Counted from the stretch's first letter, positions 44,361-53,384 are shown. The stretch: DNA of 64,000 nucleotides from Clostridia bacterium (GCA_017549335.1 JAFYVB010000017.1:1-64000), one strand, 5' to 3'. Numbers and translations are program-made. Notes: a model not told the origin generated them from the sequence alone.

Positions 44361-45210
44361 AATCAACTGGTCCCTGGATATTCTGGGACAGCGCGAGGAC
44401 GGCTATCATAAAATGGATATGGTGATGCAGCTGATCGAGCTGCACGACGATATCACTATCGATGCTTCGGATACGCTGTCGCTGCAGGTGGACGGCCGTG
44501 TACACGTGCCCGACACAAAGGATAACCTGATCCTCCGGGCTGCCGAGGCGCTGCGCAGCCATGCCGGTGTCGAAAAAGGCGCTGCGATCCGGCTTCACAA
44601 GCGCATTCCCGTCTGCGCGGGGCTTGGAGGCGGCAGTGCCGACGCCGCCTGCATCCTCCACGGGCTGAACAAATTCTGGGAACTGAACTATCCCCTTGAA
44701 ACGCTATGCGCCATCGGCGTTCAGCTGGGGGCGGACGTGCCCTTCTGTCTGACGGGCGGCCTGATGCGTGCCGAGGGCATTGGTGAAATCCTCTCGCCCC
44801 TTTCCTGCAAGCGCCCGCTGCCGCTTTTGATCATCCAGCCCTGCCGCGGTCTGTCCACCCGCGAGGTGTTCACCGCGCTGCATGAAATGCCCGAAAACGA
44901 ATGGGAGCATCCCCATACCGAAAACGTGATCAAAGCGCTGGGCGAGGGCAATCTGCATCTGCTTTCCGCCTCCCTTGGCAACACCCTCCAGCCTGTTTCC
45001 GAGAAAATGCGTCCCGAGCTTCGCGCCTGCATCCGTATGCTGAAAGAGCACGGCGCCCGCGCCGCACAGATGACAGGCTCGGGCAGCGCGGTGTACGGCG
45101 TGTTTGCCTCCACAGCCGCCGCACGCACCGCCTATGAATCGCTGCGCAAAAAATACCGCATCTGTCATCTCACCTACGCCATGACAGAAAGCGGCTATGA
45201 TACCCTGTAA
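44338..45210 (+). CDS. ispE: 4-diphosphocytidyl-2-C-methyl-D-erythritol kinase
   Basis: A 290-residue GHMP kinase of the non-mevalonate isoprenoid pathway. KAWAKINWSLDILGQREDGYH (N-terminal substrate motif), VCAGLGGGSADAA (phosphate loop) and MTGSGSAVYGVF near the end are diagnostic. The ATG at 44338 lies inside the kinase gene's end, eight bases after AGGAGG. A strong shared terminator follows. It is placed with the two-component genes by overlap only; a functional link is not implied. Confidence 0.95.
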   Translation: MQLKAWAKINWSLDILGQREDGYHKMDMVMQLIELHDDITIDASDTLSLQVDGRVHVPDTKDNLILRAAEALRSHAGVEKGAAIRLHKRIPVCAGLGGGSADAACILHGLNKFWELNYPLETLCAIGVQLGADVPFCLTGGLMRAEGIGEILSPLSCKRPLPLLIIQPCRGLSTREVFTALHEMPENEWEHPHTENVIKALGEGNLHLLSASLGNTLQPVSEKMRPELRACIRMLKEHGARAAQMTGSGSAVYGVFASTAAARTAYESLRKKYRICHLTYAMTESGYDTL

Positions 45211-45221
45211 ATCCAACTATA

Positions 45222-45262
45222 AAAGGAGCGCATTTATTCCTTCCGGAATAGATGCGCTCCTT
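45222..45262. terminator. Bidirectional terminator after ispE
   Basis: AAAGGAGCGCATTTATTCC and GGAATAGATGCGCTCCTTT form an almost perfect 19-base stem with a TTCC loop. It serves ispE (+) and the metallopeptidase-like gene (-). Confidence 0.9.
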
Positions 45263-45266
45263 TGTT

Positions 45267-45971
45267 TCAGAAGTTCAGCAGCTCTTCCATCCGCTGTTTC
45301 ACCTTTTCATCCACAGCGAACAGTTCAATAAAGCTTGTAAATTCCTTATCCAGTTCTTCGGGCGTTTTCTGATACACCAGCTGCATGCCTTCCGCTGTGT
45401 TTTTCTGTTTATACAGGCGCATATAGCGCTCCATGCCGTATGCACTGATCAGCCACTCGGTAAACGCGCCCATGATGGGATAGGTCAGCCAGCAGTCATG
45501 GGCATCGAAGATTTCCTCCTCCAGCAGCTTCGCAACCGAAATATACTGTCCCATTTTTATATAATATCCCGTCCAGTCCATGTTGTGGATGCCCCACCAC
45601 TTCCTGTCGAAGTACATCGCCAGTCCTTCGCGGATGGCAGTGGACTCCGGGCTGTTCACCGTATAGCTGATGATATGCGCATCCTCATGGAAGCCGATGC
45701 ACTGGGTTTCTGCATTATAAACAGCATAGATTTTGTCCGGCGTCTCCGCAAAGCCGTCGCAGGGCTCGTCACCGTCATTATAAAGACGCCCAACTTCCTC
45801 GGGAGATGCGCATAGATAATAATGGATTTTAAAATCCAGCGTCACGCCCAGCACATTACAGATATAGGCATAGCAGCTTTCCTGATACGCTGCGATCGCC
45901 TCTATATCCCGCGCTGCCTGCGTATCCGCGCCGTAGTGAAAAATATAGTGCGCAGTTTCAAATTGTTCCAT
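45267..45971 (-). CDS. Putative zinc metallopeptidase (HExxH type)
   Basis: A 234-residue protein without signal peptide or membrane segment. HEDAH (95-99, GFHEDAHIISY) matches the HExxH zinc motif, and Glu115 in AIREGLAMYFD, 16 residues later, is placed as the third ligand of gluzincins. N-terminal part (HYIFHYGADTQAA...) resembles the entry region of peptidase-MA-like proteins. The substrate is unknown. The ATG at 45971 follows AGAAAGG; it is 17 bases after the DUF1284 stop, so likely one operon. Confidence 0.65.
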   Translation of the reverse strand: MEQFETAHYIFHYGADTQAARDIEAIAAYQESCYAYICNVLGVTLDFKIHYYLCASPEEVGRLYNDGDEPCDGFAETPDKIYAVYNAETQCIGFHEDAHIISYTVNSPESTAIREGLAMYFDRKWWGIHNMDWTGYYIKMGQYISVAKLLEEEIFDAHDCWLTYPIMGAFTEWLISAYGMERYMRLYKQKNTAEGMQLVYQKTPEELDKEFTSFIELFAVDEKVKQRMEELLNF

Positions 45972-45988
45972 ATTTGCCTTTCTGTTTA

Positions 45989-46312
45989 TCAAAAACCGTT
46001 GTTCTGAAGGATGCCGCTCAGCTCCTCCCAGCTGATCCACAGTCCCGAGCGCAGGCCGCAGCGTGCGGCGATCTCCCGGTCAAGGGCGCGCACCTTTTCC
46101 TCTTCCTTGCAGGCTGCGTCCTTTTCACGGGAGCAGGCGCGGCACAGCGTGTCGCGGTGCATGATGATCTGCACCATTTCCCTCTCGCCGCTGTTTAAGC
46201 GTGCGCGGATCTCTTCCAGATTATCGGCATACTCTTTCTCCGGCTGTCTGTCCTCAAAACGATACAGCATCACAGCATGATGCGGGCGCAGACGGATGAT
46301 CGTTTTCTCCAT
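45989..46312 (-). CDS. DUF1284 family protein
   Basis: A 107-residue protein starting MEKTIIRLRPHHAVMLYRFE; RLRPHH and a later CRACSREKDAAC cysteine cluster match DUF1284, thought to bind iron-sulphur or zinc, without known function. A usual cysteine after RPHH is replaced (HHAVML), so the metal site may differ. Start has no clear ribosome site though the promoter is strong. Confidence 0.8.
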   Translation of the reverse strand: MEKTIIRLRPHHAVMLYRFEDRQPEKEYADNLEEIRARLNSGEREMVQIIMHRDTLCRACSREKDAACKEEEKVRALDREIAARCGLRSGLWISWEELSGILQNNGF

Positions 46313-46391
46313 AGCAAATCAGTAAGCGCAGCAAAAAAGCGCTTATTCTCCTTATTTTTTCTGTTTTCAACGGACTACCCCATTTTTGTAT

Positions 46392-46421
46392 ATTATATCC
46401 CTTTTTTGACCATTTTGTCAA
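46392..46421 (-). promoter_or_regulatory. Promoter of DUF1284-metallopeptidase
   Basis: TTGACA (46416-46421) and TATAAT (46392-46397) on the minus strand with an 18-base spacer. Confidence 0.8.
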
Positions 46422-46434
46422 GGGCGGCACATAA

Positions 46435-46463
46435 AAAAGGCAGCCTTTACAGACTGCCTTTTC
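46435..46463 (-). terminator. Terminator of the nucleoside hydrolase-ybaK-isomerase operon
   Basis: AAAAGGCAGTCTG and AGGCTGCCTTTT form a stem on the minus strand, followed by TT. Confidence 0.8.
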
Positions 46464-46469
46464 AAATGC

Positions 46470-47378
46470 TTACGCTTCAATGCGATGAATCAGATACCGT
46501 CCCGTATCGGCAATGAGCTTGATGCAGGTCTTGGCCAGTTCGGGCGGGAAGACCTTGAGCACGCGGAAGGTCTCAAAGCTGAAGCTGCCCTGATAGCCGA
46601 TGTCCTTCATGCCCTGAATGAAATCCTCCCAGTTGATATTGCCCATGTAGGGGCACAAATGCTGGTCGGTCACGCCCATGTTATCATGCACGTGCAGCAC
46701 CTTGATGCGCTTGCCCATGGTCACCAGCGCATGGTACATATTACCCCGGGTAATGTTCACATGCCCCGTGTCAAAGCAGAAGCCAAACAGTTCCTCGCCC
46801 GCGATCTCATTCAGTTCGTCCACCCAGCGCGCCGCCACGTCAAACTCAGAGCAGGCAGAAGCCATATACATACGATCATCATTGGCATGGAACATATTTT
46901 CCGTGCAGCAGATCACGCCGTACTGCTTGAGGGTGGGGATCAGATCGGTATAGAATTTTTTGTTCAGTTCCCACTCTTCCTTGGGCGACAGACGCTCCGA
47001 CGCCTTGGTGGGATGCAGCGGATGGATGACGCAATATTTGCAGCCCAGATAAGCCGTCAGCGCAATGGCTTTTTTCGTTACTTCGGTCATGCGGGGAAGA
47101 ATATCAAGCCCCGGCAGCCAGCAAGGGAAGGGCGCATGGGTCTGGCCGATGGCAACGCCGTGCTTTTTCGCCGCGGCGATAATGGGATCAAGCTCTTTAT
47201 ACATGACCTCCAGCGGCTCATCGATCATGGTATGCTCACCCGAGCGGATCTGATCGCCGCTGATCCACAGCGAAAAGCCGAAATCCACCTGATCGGCGCC
47301 CGCTTCGTGCATACAGGCAAAGGCCTCGTCATATCCCAGATAATTCTGCAGCGGAGACAGCTGAATGCAAAGCTTCAT
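46470..47378 (-). CDS. Sugar phosphate isomerase/epimerase (TIM barrel, AP endonuclease 2-like)
   Basis: A 302-residue xylose-isomerase-like TIM-barrel protein. Metal-binding residues are suggested by AIGQTHAPFP, CVIHPLHPT, CCTENMFH, FCFDTGHVNI and VLHVHDNMG, in the usual order. The reaction is isomerisation or epimerisation of a sugar or inositol derivative; substrate unknown. It ends the operon behind ybaK (19-base gap) and has an AGGAGG site. Confidence 0.88.
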   Translation of the reverse strand: MKLCIQLSPLQNYLGYDEAFACMHEAGADQVDFGFSLWISGDQIRSGEHTMIDEPLEVMYKELDPIIAAAKKHGVAIGQTHAPFPCWLPGLDILPRMTEVTKKAIALTAYLGCKYCVIHPLHPTKASERLSPKEEWELNKKFYTDLIPTLKQYGVICCTENMFHANDDRMYMASACSEFDVAARWVDELNEIAGEELFGFCFDTGHVNITRGNMYHALVTMGKRIKVLHVHDNMGVTDQHLCPYMGNINWEDFIQGMKDIGYQGSFSFETFRVLKVFPPELAKTCIKLIADTGRYLIHRIEA

Positions 47379-47397
47379 TTTTAATTCCTCCTGTAAT

Positions 47398-47871
47398 TTA
47401 ATCCGTCAGATCGGCGTACGCGCCGTCTGTCATTCTCAAAATCGCTTCGGGATCCACTTCCATCTGAAAGCCCCTTCTGCCGGCGCTGACACAGATCGTA
47501 TCAAACAGCTGCGCCGTTTCGTGCAGGAAGGTGGGAAACAGCTTTTTCATGCCCAGCGGCGAGCAGCCGCCGTGAATATAGCCCGTCAGGGGCAAAAGCT
47601 CCTTCTGCGGAATCATGACGATGCTTTTTTCCTTGGCCGCACGGGCTGCCTTTTTGAGATTGAGCGTGCAGTTGACCGGCACGATGAAAACATAATTTTT
47701 ACGGCTGGGCGCCACCGTCACCAGCGTTTTAAACACCTTATCCGCTTCCTGATGCAGCAGCGCCGCAACACTTTCGCCGTCGGTGGTGTCGGGATCATAG
47801 GTATGGGTGATGTACGTTTCGCCGCTTGCGTCCATCAGCCGCAGCGCGTTGGTTTTATCCTGAGGCTTCAT
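47398..47871 (-). CDS. ybaK: Cys-tRNA(Pro)/Cys-tRNA(Cys) deacylase YbaK
   Basis: A 157-residue editing enzyme that removes cysteine mischarged on tRNA-Pro. ALLHQEADKVFKTLVT (with catalytic Lys of the VFKTL motif), VIPVNCTLNLKKAA-type block and YIHGGCSPLGMKK are the family marks. Its ATG overlaps the nucleoside hydrolase stop (ATGA). Confidence 0.93.
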   Translation of the reverse strand: MKPQDKTNALRLMDASGETYITHTYDPDTTDGESVAALLHQEADKVFKTLVTVAPSRKNYVFIVPVNCTLNLKKAARAAKEKSIVMIPQKELLPLTGYIHGGCSPLGMKKLFPTFLHETAQLFDTICVSAGRRGFQMEVDPEAILRMTDGAYADLTD

Positions 47872-48797
47872 CGCACGTCCTCACCCGTCAGACGGCTGAC
47901 AAGATCACGCAGCAGCAAATCGCGGCGGATATAGTACACATATTTACACAGCGGCATTTGAGGATTCTCGCCCCACAGGTTGTCATATTCCGGCACAGGA
48001 CGGGGCATCACGCGGTCATAAAGCATTTCACCCTTTTCATCCAATAGCCACGCCACCGCCGTCACATCCCAGATCACCCGCGTCCACGGCTTGCCCTTGG
48101 CATAGCTTTCGGCCTCGCGTATCGTATTTTTCGCCAGATAATCGCACAGCTTGCCGCGCCCCGCAAACCACGTTTCCAGCTCGGGAGCGGAAAGCGCAAA
48201 GCCGGACACCACGCCCTGACAGGGCAGCATCACCAGCGGCACGCCGGAAGCAAACACCACCCGCGCTGCGGCAATATCCTGATAGAGATTGAACTCCCGG
48301 TTATCCTTATAATGCAGCGCATGACCGCCCAGCCAGATGACCACCGCTTTTTCGGCGATCTCGGGCCGCATCAAGATAGCGGAAGCCACGTTGGTAATGG
48401 CGCCGATGGCGATCACATACAAGGGCTTGTCCGAAGTATGCTCCATGGCCAGATGGGCGATCCTGCGGGCGGCGGGAGAATCCACCGGCGTTTTTTCATC
48501 GGGCAGGAAGGTTTCCGAGCCTTTGAAAACAAGGGGCATCAGATCCTTTCTGTCCATGAGCGACAGCAGATTTTCGATCTCCCCGTAGCTCAGCTCCATG
48601 CCGATGGCAGGGGTCGCAGCCTTTTTATTCAGGAAAGGCGCCGCCGTGATGGCCATCACTTTCAGCTTTTCAGGCGCACTGAGCATATAAGCCAGCGCAA
48701 ACTGATCGTCGATCTCGTTATAGGTATCGGTGTCCAACAGCACGTCCACCCGTCCTGAGGGGCGCTCCAGCATGCGCAAGCGTTCATATTCTTTCAT
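47868..48797 (-). CDS. Inosine-uridine-type nucleoside hydrolase
   Basis: A 309-residue hydrolase splitting ribonucleosides to base and ribose. The calcium site VLLDTDTYNEIDDQFALAYML carries the DTDxxxxDD motif, with later NVASAIL and TRVIWDVTAVAWLL (Asp) parts. The best ATG is at 48797, although its ribosome site is weak; its promoter is good. First gene of a three-gene operon, divergent from an amidohydrolase. Confidence 0.9.
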   Translation of the reverse strand: MKEYERLRMLERPSGRVDVLLDTDTYNEIDDQFALAYMLSAPEKLKVMAITAAPFLNKKAATPAIGMELSYGEIENLLSLMDRKDLMPLVFKGSETFLPDEKTPVDSPAARRIAHLAMEHTSDKPLYVIAIGAITNVASAILMRPEIAEKAVVIWLGGHALHYKDNREFNLYQDIAAARVVFASGVPLVMLPCQGVVSGFALSAPELETWFAGRGKLCDYLAKNTIREAESYAKGKPWTRVIWDVTAVAWLLDEKGEMLYDRVMPRPVPEYDNLWGENPQMPLCKYVYYIRRDLLLRDLVSRLTGEDVR

Positions 48798-48834
48798 CTT
48801 AACGTACCGCCTTGCAGTATTGATCTTTATGTAC

Positions 48835-48863
48835 AGTATAGCAACGGACGAACTGTTTTTCAA
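48835..48863 (-). promoter_or_regulatory. Promoter of the nucleoside hydrolase operon
   Basis: TTGAAA (48858-48863) and TATACT (48835-48840) on the minus strand, 17-base spacer. Confidence 0.75.
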
Positions 48864-48946
48864 TCGTTTTTTCGGTCTTTCCTGTGTTTTCTTTCGCCGC
48901 TGCCCGTGATACAATAGAGATGTTCAAACGAAAGGAACTTAAGCAA

Positions 48947-49732
48947 ATGATCATTGATGTGCATGCTCACATTTTCCCGCTGAAGCTGGCAGAGCGCGCC
49001 GCCGAAAACATCGGCGCGTTCTACGATATCAAAATGGCTCATCCCGGCAGCGTTCCCGCACTGATTGACGCCATGGATCGCGGCGGCGTCGATAAGGCGC
49101 TGGTGCATTCCGTAGCCATGTCCAAATCACAGGTCACCGTCATCAACGATTTTATCCACGGTGAGGTTACCGCAAGCGGCGGCAGATTGTTTGGCTTTGC
49201 CACGCTGCATCCCGATATGGAAAACGCCTGTGACGAGGTGACCCGCGCCCTGAATATGGGGCTCAAGGGTGTAAAGATCCACAGCGATATGCAGCGCGTG
49301 AGCCTGCTGGATCAGCGCATGAACGCCCTATACGAAGCCTGCGAGGGCCGCTGTCCCATGCTGCTGCACATGGGCGATCGCCGTTATGAATACGATAATC
49401 CCGGGATGATCCCCCAAATCCTCAAGCGTTTCCCCCGGCTTCAGCTGATCTGCGCCCACATGGGCGGATACTCCGAGTGGGACAACGCACGGGAATATCT
49501 GAAGAATGAAAACGTGCTCTTTGACTGCTCCAGCACCTCCTTCGCGCTGGGGGCTGAGGGCTTAAAGGATATCATCCGCTATTTCGGCGTCGACCGGGTG
49601 ATGTTCGGCAGCGATTTCCCCATGTGGGATCCCGGCAAGGAAGCAGCGCTCGTCCGCTCGCTGAACCTCGGAACGGAAGCTACCGAAAAAATCTTTTACA
49701 AAAACGCACAAACCCATCTGGGAATCAAATAA
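48947..49732 (+). CDS. Amidohydrolase-family metal-dependent hydrolase
   Basis: A 261-residue TIM-barrel hydrolase of the amidohydrolase_2 type: MIIDVHAHIFP (HxH metal site at 6-8), VKIHSDMQ, LLHMGD, ICAHMGGYS and RVMFGSDFPMWDPG (Asp). Members are decarboxylases or lactone hydrolases; substrate unknown. The ATG at 48947 follows AAAGGAA; an extended -10 box TGATACAAT ends at 48915. It diverges from the nucleoside hydrolase. Confidence 0.88.
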   Translation: MIIDVHAHIFPLKLAERAAENIGAFYDIKMAHPGSVPALIDAMDRGGVDKALVHSVAMSKSQVTVINDFIHGEVTASGGRLFGFATLHPDMENACDEVTRALNMGLKGVKIHSDMQRVSLLDQRMNALYEACEGRCPMLLHMGDRRYEYDNPGMIPQILKRFPRLQLICAHMGGYSEWDNAREYLKNENVLFDCSSTSFALGAEGLKDIIRYFGVDRVMFGSDFPMWDPGKEAALVRSLNLGTEATEKIFYKNAQTHLGIK

Positions 49733-49736
49733 ACCA

Positions 49737-49769
49737 CAGCGGTCTTGGAAAACCAAGGCCGCTTTTTTG
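49737..49769 (+). terminator. Terminator of the amidohydrolase gene
   Basis: AGCGGTCTTGG-AAAA-CCAAGGCCGCT (one G-T pair) with a T6 run. Confidence 0.85.
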
Positions 49770-49772
49770 CGC

Positions 49773-49803
49773 ACAAAAAGCCCCCTCCGTGTGGAGGGGG
49801 CCC
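49773..49803 (-). terminator. Terminator of the sugar importer operon
   Basis: GCCCCCTCC-ACAC-GGAGGGGGC on the minus strand with TTTTTG after it. Confidence 0.85.
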
Positions 49804-49821
49804 GTAATTCAGTTGTAAGAA

Positions 49822-51300
49822 TTACTTGGCGATGTTCTGAGCCTGCAGCTGCTCTTCGCAGATGTCCAGCCAGGTCTGGAAATCATACGCATCATACAGT
49901 TCCTTGATGAAGGCGTCGTATTCTTCCAGAGCACGCTCGCCCTTGATGAACTTGATCATTTCTTCGTTGACATAGGCATCCAGGTCAGCCAGGTTGTAAT
50001 CTTCGGGGCAGACCACGTTGCCGTTGTAAACGATCAGCTTGGGAGTGGCCAGACCGAAGGCGATGGCTTCCTTGGCTTCCGGGAACTTACCCTTGAGATA
50101 TACGGCATCGTCACGTCCCAGAATCTGATAGGCATGTACGAAGTTGGCTTCGCCATTTCGACTAGTCAGTGCAACTTCGTGATTTTCATCGTACACCCAG
50201 TGCACATTCTCCTGGCCCTGATAAACCAGCATCATGCCTTCATCGGTGCAGAAGTAGCGCAGAACCTTCCAGATGGCTTCGATTTCTTCTTCGGTGCAGG
50301 CTTCGTTGATAACGAACTTCGCGCCGGTGTACTTTTCATACTCAGCAATCGCATAGACGGGGTCGCCGCCCTTGCCATCGGTCAGAGCGCCGATCCAGCC
50401 GTACTGGGCATCGGGCTTAACAGCCTTATACTGTTCGACGTACTTGGCCTTGAGGATGTTGGACCAGGGCATCGCGGCAACGCCAACGTTGCAGGCAACT
50501 ACATTGGCCTTCACATTGGAGTCGCCAGTAAAAACTTCCGCGTCTACCAGACCGTCAGCCCAGAACTTGCGAACCCATTCCAGCGCTTCCTTCATACGGG
50601 GAGCCAGCAGGGTATTGGAAGCCTTGCCTTCCGCATCCAGAATGACCTTGTTGCCAAGGAACACGCCGAAGGGAGCGGTGATGGCGGTGAAGCCGTTGTT
50701 CTTGGTCCAGCCGGTGAAGGGGATGGTGTTGTCCTGACCATCTTCATTCACGTCGATGGCCTTCAGCGCCTTGCAGTAGTCATACAGCTCGGGCACGGTG
50801 GTGGGGGTGGTCAGGTTGTACTTCTGGTTAATGTCTTCGCGGACCAGAATCAGGTAGTAGTAGTCAGAGATGGCCTTGGCAGCGGGGATGCCGTACTGCA
50901 CGCCGTCATAATACAAGGAAGGAATGTCGGTGTCATAGCCGTATCTTTCATAAGCGACTTTCAGATCATCGGCGTAGTCGGTCAGGGGCAGCAGCATTTC
51001 CTGAGAAGCGTAGGTCACCAGGTTGGTGGCGGACTTCATGGAAGCCATATGCCATTCTTCCTCGCCCATGATGCGGGCGTTCAGAGCTACGTCATACTCG
51101 TCCAGATAGATCACTTCGAAGGCAACGCCGGTGCGATCCAGAATCTGCTGGTACACATAGTTGCTCTCCAGATCAGCGGGGAAACCGTTGGCGTTGGTGT
51201 CGGTGTAGCACACGATGCGGATGGGCTCTTCAGCCTGCGCGAAAGCAGCCATGCTCAGCACCATCATGATCGCCAGCATAAGGGTTACGATGCGTTTCAT
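49822..51300 (-). CDS. Extracellular solute-binding protein of a sugar ABC importer
   Basis: A 492-residue exported binding protein (family 1, LplA-like). Signal peptide about 1-23 ending AFAQA with no lipobox cysteine, which is unusual for a binding protein of a Gram-positive importer. The body contains typical VYAIAEYEKYTGAKFVI and a C-terminal YDAYDFQTWLDICEEQL. It is the last gene after both permeases; a hairpin (51326-51346) lies before it, which may stabilise its mRNA. The ATPase is not encoded here and is presumably a shared MsmX-type protein. Confidence 0.9.
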   Translation of the reverse strand: MKRIVTLMLAIMMVLSMAAFAQAEEPIRIVCYTDTNANGFPADLESNYVYQQILDRTGVAFEVIYLDEYDVALNARIMGEEEWHMASMKSATNLVTYASQEMLLPLTDYADDLKVAYERYGYDTDIPSLYYDGVQYGIPAAKAISDYYYLILVREDINQKYNLTTPTTVPELYDYCKALKAIDVNEDGQDNTIPFTGWTKNNGFTAITAPFGVFLGNKVILDAEGKASNTLLAPRMKEALEWVRKFWADGLVDAEVFTGDSNVKANVVACNVGVAAMPWSNILKAKYVEQYKAVKPDAQYGWIGALTDGKGGDPVYAIAEYEKYTGAKFVINEACTEEEIEAIWKVLRYFCTDEGMMLVYQGQENVHWVYDENHEVALTSRNGEANFVHAYQILGRDDAVYLKGKFPEAKEAIAFGLATPKLIVYNGNVVCPEDYNLADLDAYVNEEMIKFIKGERALEEYDAFIKELYDAYDFQTWLDICEEQLQAQNIAK

Positions 51301-51325
51301 GTTTGGGTCCTCCTTAAATTATTTT

Positions 51326-51346
51326 AATATGCGCACTTGGCATATT
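51326..51346 (-). promoter_or_regulatory. Intercistronic hairpin before the solute-binding protein gene
   Basis: AATATGC and GCATATT, seven perfect bases around a 7-base loop, between lplC and the binding protein. Placed like mRNA-stabilising hairpins that raise binding protein output. Confidence 0.5.
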
Positions 51347-51355
51347 AGGAACCGA

Positions 51356-52213
51356 TTAACCTTTGACGGCGCCGGCCAGCGTACCCTTGACAAAGTACTT
51401 CTGGATAAAGGGATAGATGATGACGATAGGGGCGGTGGCGAAGCACACAGCCGCCATGCGCAGCGTTTCGGCGGGCACAACGTCTTCTGCGTTGTAGTCC
51501 ATGTTGGCCGATTTGAGCATACGGCGCAGGATGACCTGCATGGGACGCAGCTCGGCGTCGGTGATGTACAGAACGGCGACCATGTAAGCGTTCCAGTGGG
51601 TCACGGCGTAGTACATGCCGATGGTCATCATAATAGGAAGGGACATGGGCATTACGATGCGCAGCAGCACGCCGAACTCGGTGGCGCCGTCGATGCGTGC
51701 AGCCTCGAACAGTTCCTCGGGCAGACCTTCAAAGAACGCCTTCATAACGATCAGGTTATACACCGTGATCAGGCTGGGAAGGATCATGGCCCAGATGGTG
51801 TTCATCACGCCCGTGGCCTTTACGATCAGGAAGGTGGGAATGGTGCCGGCGGAGAACAGCATGGTGAAGATGATCAGCTTGGTCACCAGCTTGCTGCCGG
51901 GCATCTGACGGCGGCTCAAAGGATAGGCTGTCAGGGTGGTGGCGATCAGGTTCAGGATGGTACCGATGACCGTGACCTGCACGGTGATCCACAAACCGCC
52001 CAGCAGCAGACCGTCGGAGAGCATTTCCTTATAGGCGGTCATCGTCACTTTGGTGGGGATCAGCACGAAGCCGCCGCGCTTGATCAGCTCCTCATAGGGC
52101 GTAAAGGACATGGATACAACGAACATAACGGGAATGAGCGTAATCAGCAATACGAACAGCAGGATGCCGTATACCAGCGCGTCAAACGCGCGGTCATTCT
52201 TCGATCTTACCAT
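51356..52213 (-). CDS. Sugar ABC importer permease, LplC-like
   Basis: A 285-residue membrane permease with six hydrophobic segments and the EAA loop EELFEAARIDGATEFGVLLRIVMPMSLP, which docks to the ATPase. Matches the LplC/YtcP branch (carbohydrate permease 2). The ATG at 52213 follows GGGAGGC and overlaps the lplB stop by seven bases. Confidence 0.92.
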   Translation of the reverse strand: MVRSKNDRAFDALVYGILLFVLLITLIPVMFVVSMSFTPYEELIKRGGFVLIPTKVTMTAYKEMLSDGLLLGGLWITVQVTVIGTILNLIATTLTAYPLSRRQMPGSKLVTKLIIFTMLFSAGTIPTFLIVKATGVMNTIWAMILPSLITVYNLIVMKAFFEGLPEELFEAARIDGATEFGVLLRIVMPMSLPIMMTIGMYYAVTHWNAYMVAVLYITDAELRPMQVILRRMLKSANMDYNAEDVVPAETLRMAAVCFATAPIVIIYPFIQKYFVKGTLAGAVKG

Positions 52214-53157
52214 ATAGAAGCCTCCCACTTTCTGGACAACGCATTGGTAGCGAGTACCAAGGTGGTGCTGAGCACGGATTTCATCAGGCCGACGGCTGTC
52301 GCCAGCGAATAGTTGCTCTTACCGATACCCTGCGTATACACCCAGGTATCGATGATCTCGCCGGAGGAACGAACTTCGTCGGTCAGGAATACGTACACAT
52401 GGTTGAAGCCTGCATCCAGAATCGTACCCACCTTGAGGATCAGCAGAACCACGAAGATCTTGCGGATGCCGGGCAGGGTGATATGCCAGATCTGACGGAA
52501 GCGGCCGCAGCCGTCCACCGTGGCGGCCTCATACAGGGAGGTATCAATGCCCATGATGGCAGCCAAATACGTGATGGCGCCCCAGCCCAGACCCTTCCAC
52601 AGGTCCGTGCCGATGATAACGCCCTGGAAATACTCGTTGGAGTTCAGGAAAGGAATGGCCTGACCGCCCAGCTTCTTGATCACGTCGTTGACAACGCCGC
52701 GGTTGACCGACAGCATGGCGGTGGCCACGCCGTACACAACAACCCAAGAGAGGAAGTGGGGCAGATAGGAAACGGTCTGCACAATGCGGGCGAAGCCGCG
52801 CTTGCGGCACTCGGAAACAGCCAGCGCAAAGATCAGCGAGGGGAACATACCCACAAAGAGCTTCCACAGACTGATGGAGATGGTGTTGGCAATGATGTTA
52901 CGGTTTGCCGGGCTTTTGAAGAACTGCTGGAAGTACTTATACCACGGATCCACCCAGGGGCTGCCCCAAATACCCTTTTTGATCTTGAAGTTCTTAAACG
53001 CCAGTACAAGACCGCCCATGGGCGCATACTTATACACCGCGAAGAAGACGATGCCGGGAATCAGCATCAGATACAGCGGCCACCAGCGCAGAAGCGTGCG
53101 CTTGATGCGCTCGCCCAGCGGGAGACGGCTGTACGCCAAATCACGTGTGGTACTCAT
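52207..53157 (-). CDS. Sugar ABC importer permease, LplB-like
   Basis: A 316-residue permease with an N-terminal cytoplasmic tail, six hydrophobic segments and EAA loop SLYEAATVDGCGRFRQIWHITLPGI. Matches the LplB/YteP branch. The ATG at 53157 follows GAGGAGG; an upstream longer frame has no site. It is first in the lplB-lplC-binding protein operon under the promoter-operator at 53303-53331. Confidence 0.92.
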   Translation of the reverse strand: MSTTRDLAYSRLPLGERIKRTLLRWWPLYLMLIPGIVFFAVYKYAPMGGLVLAFKNFKIKKGIWGSPWVDPWYKYFQQFFKSPANRNIIANTISISLWKLFVGMFPSLIFALAVSECRKRGFARIVQTVSYLPHFLSWVVVYGVATAMLSVNRGVVNDVIKKLGGQAIPFLNSNEYFQGVIIGTDLWKGLGWGAITYLAAIMGIDTSLYEAATVDGCGRFRQIWHITLPGIRKIFVVLLILKVGTILDAGFNHVYVFLTDEVRSSGEIIDTWVYTQGIGKSNYSLATAVGLMKSVLSTTLVLATNALSRKWEASIW

Positions 53158-53302
53158 GTGTTCCTCCTCAGTTCCGACAGCCAATATAATACAACAGACC
53201 CGTATATTGGGTAATACAACGGGTAAAACGAAACGCAAACGGGATTCAAACGAAGGGCCAATTCGGCTGTCCGGCAGCAATGAATGATTTATCTATGCTT
53301 TT

Positions 53303-53331
53303 AGTATAAGCATGTACGAACATATTGTCAA
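53303..53331 (-). promoter_or_regulatory. Promoter and operator of the sugar importer operon
   Basis: TTGACA (53326-53331) and TATACT (53303-53308) on the minus strand with a 17-base spacer. ATGTACGAACAT (53312-53323), an inverted repeat, lies entirely in the spacer, where a bound repressor would block RNA polymerase. The GntR gene lies immediately upstream. Confidence 0.8.
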
Positions 53332-53384
53332 GGGGAAATTTATCCATGCCGTCAAAAACAAAGACGTTTTATGCAATGTGCCGG

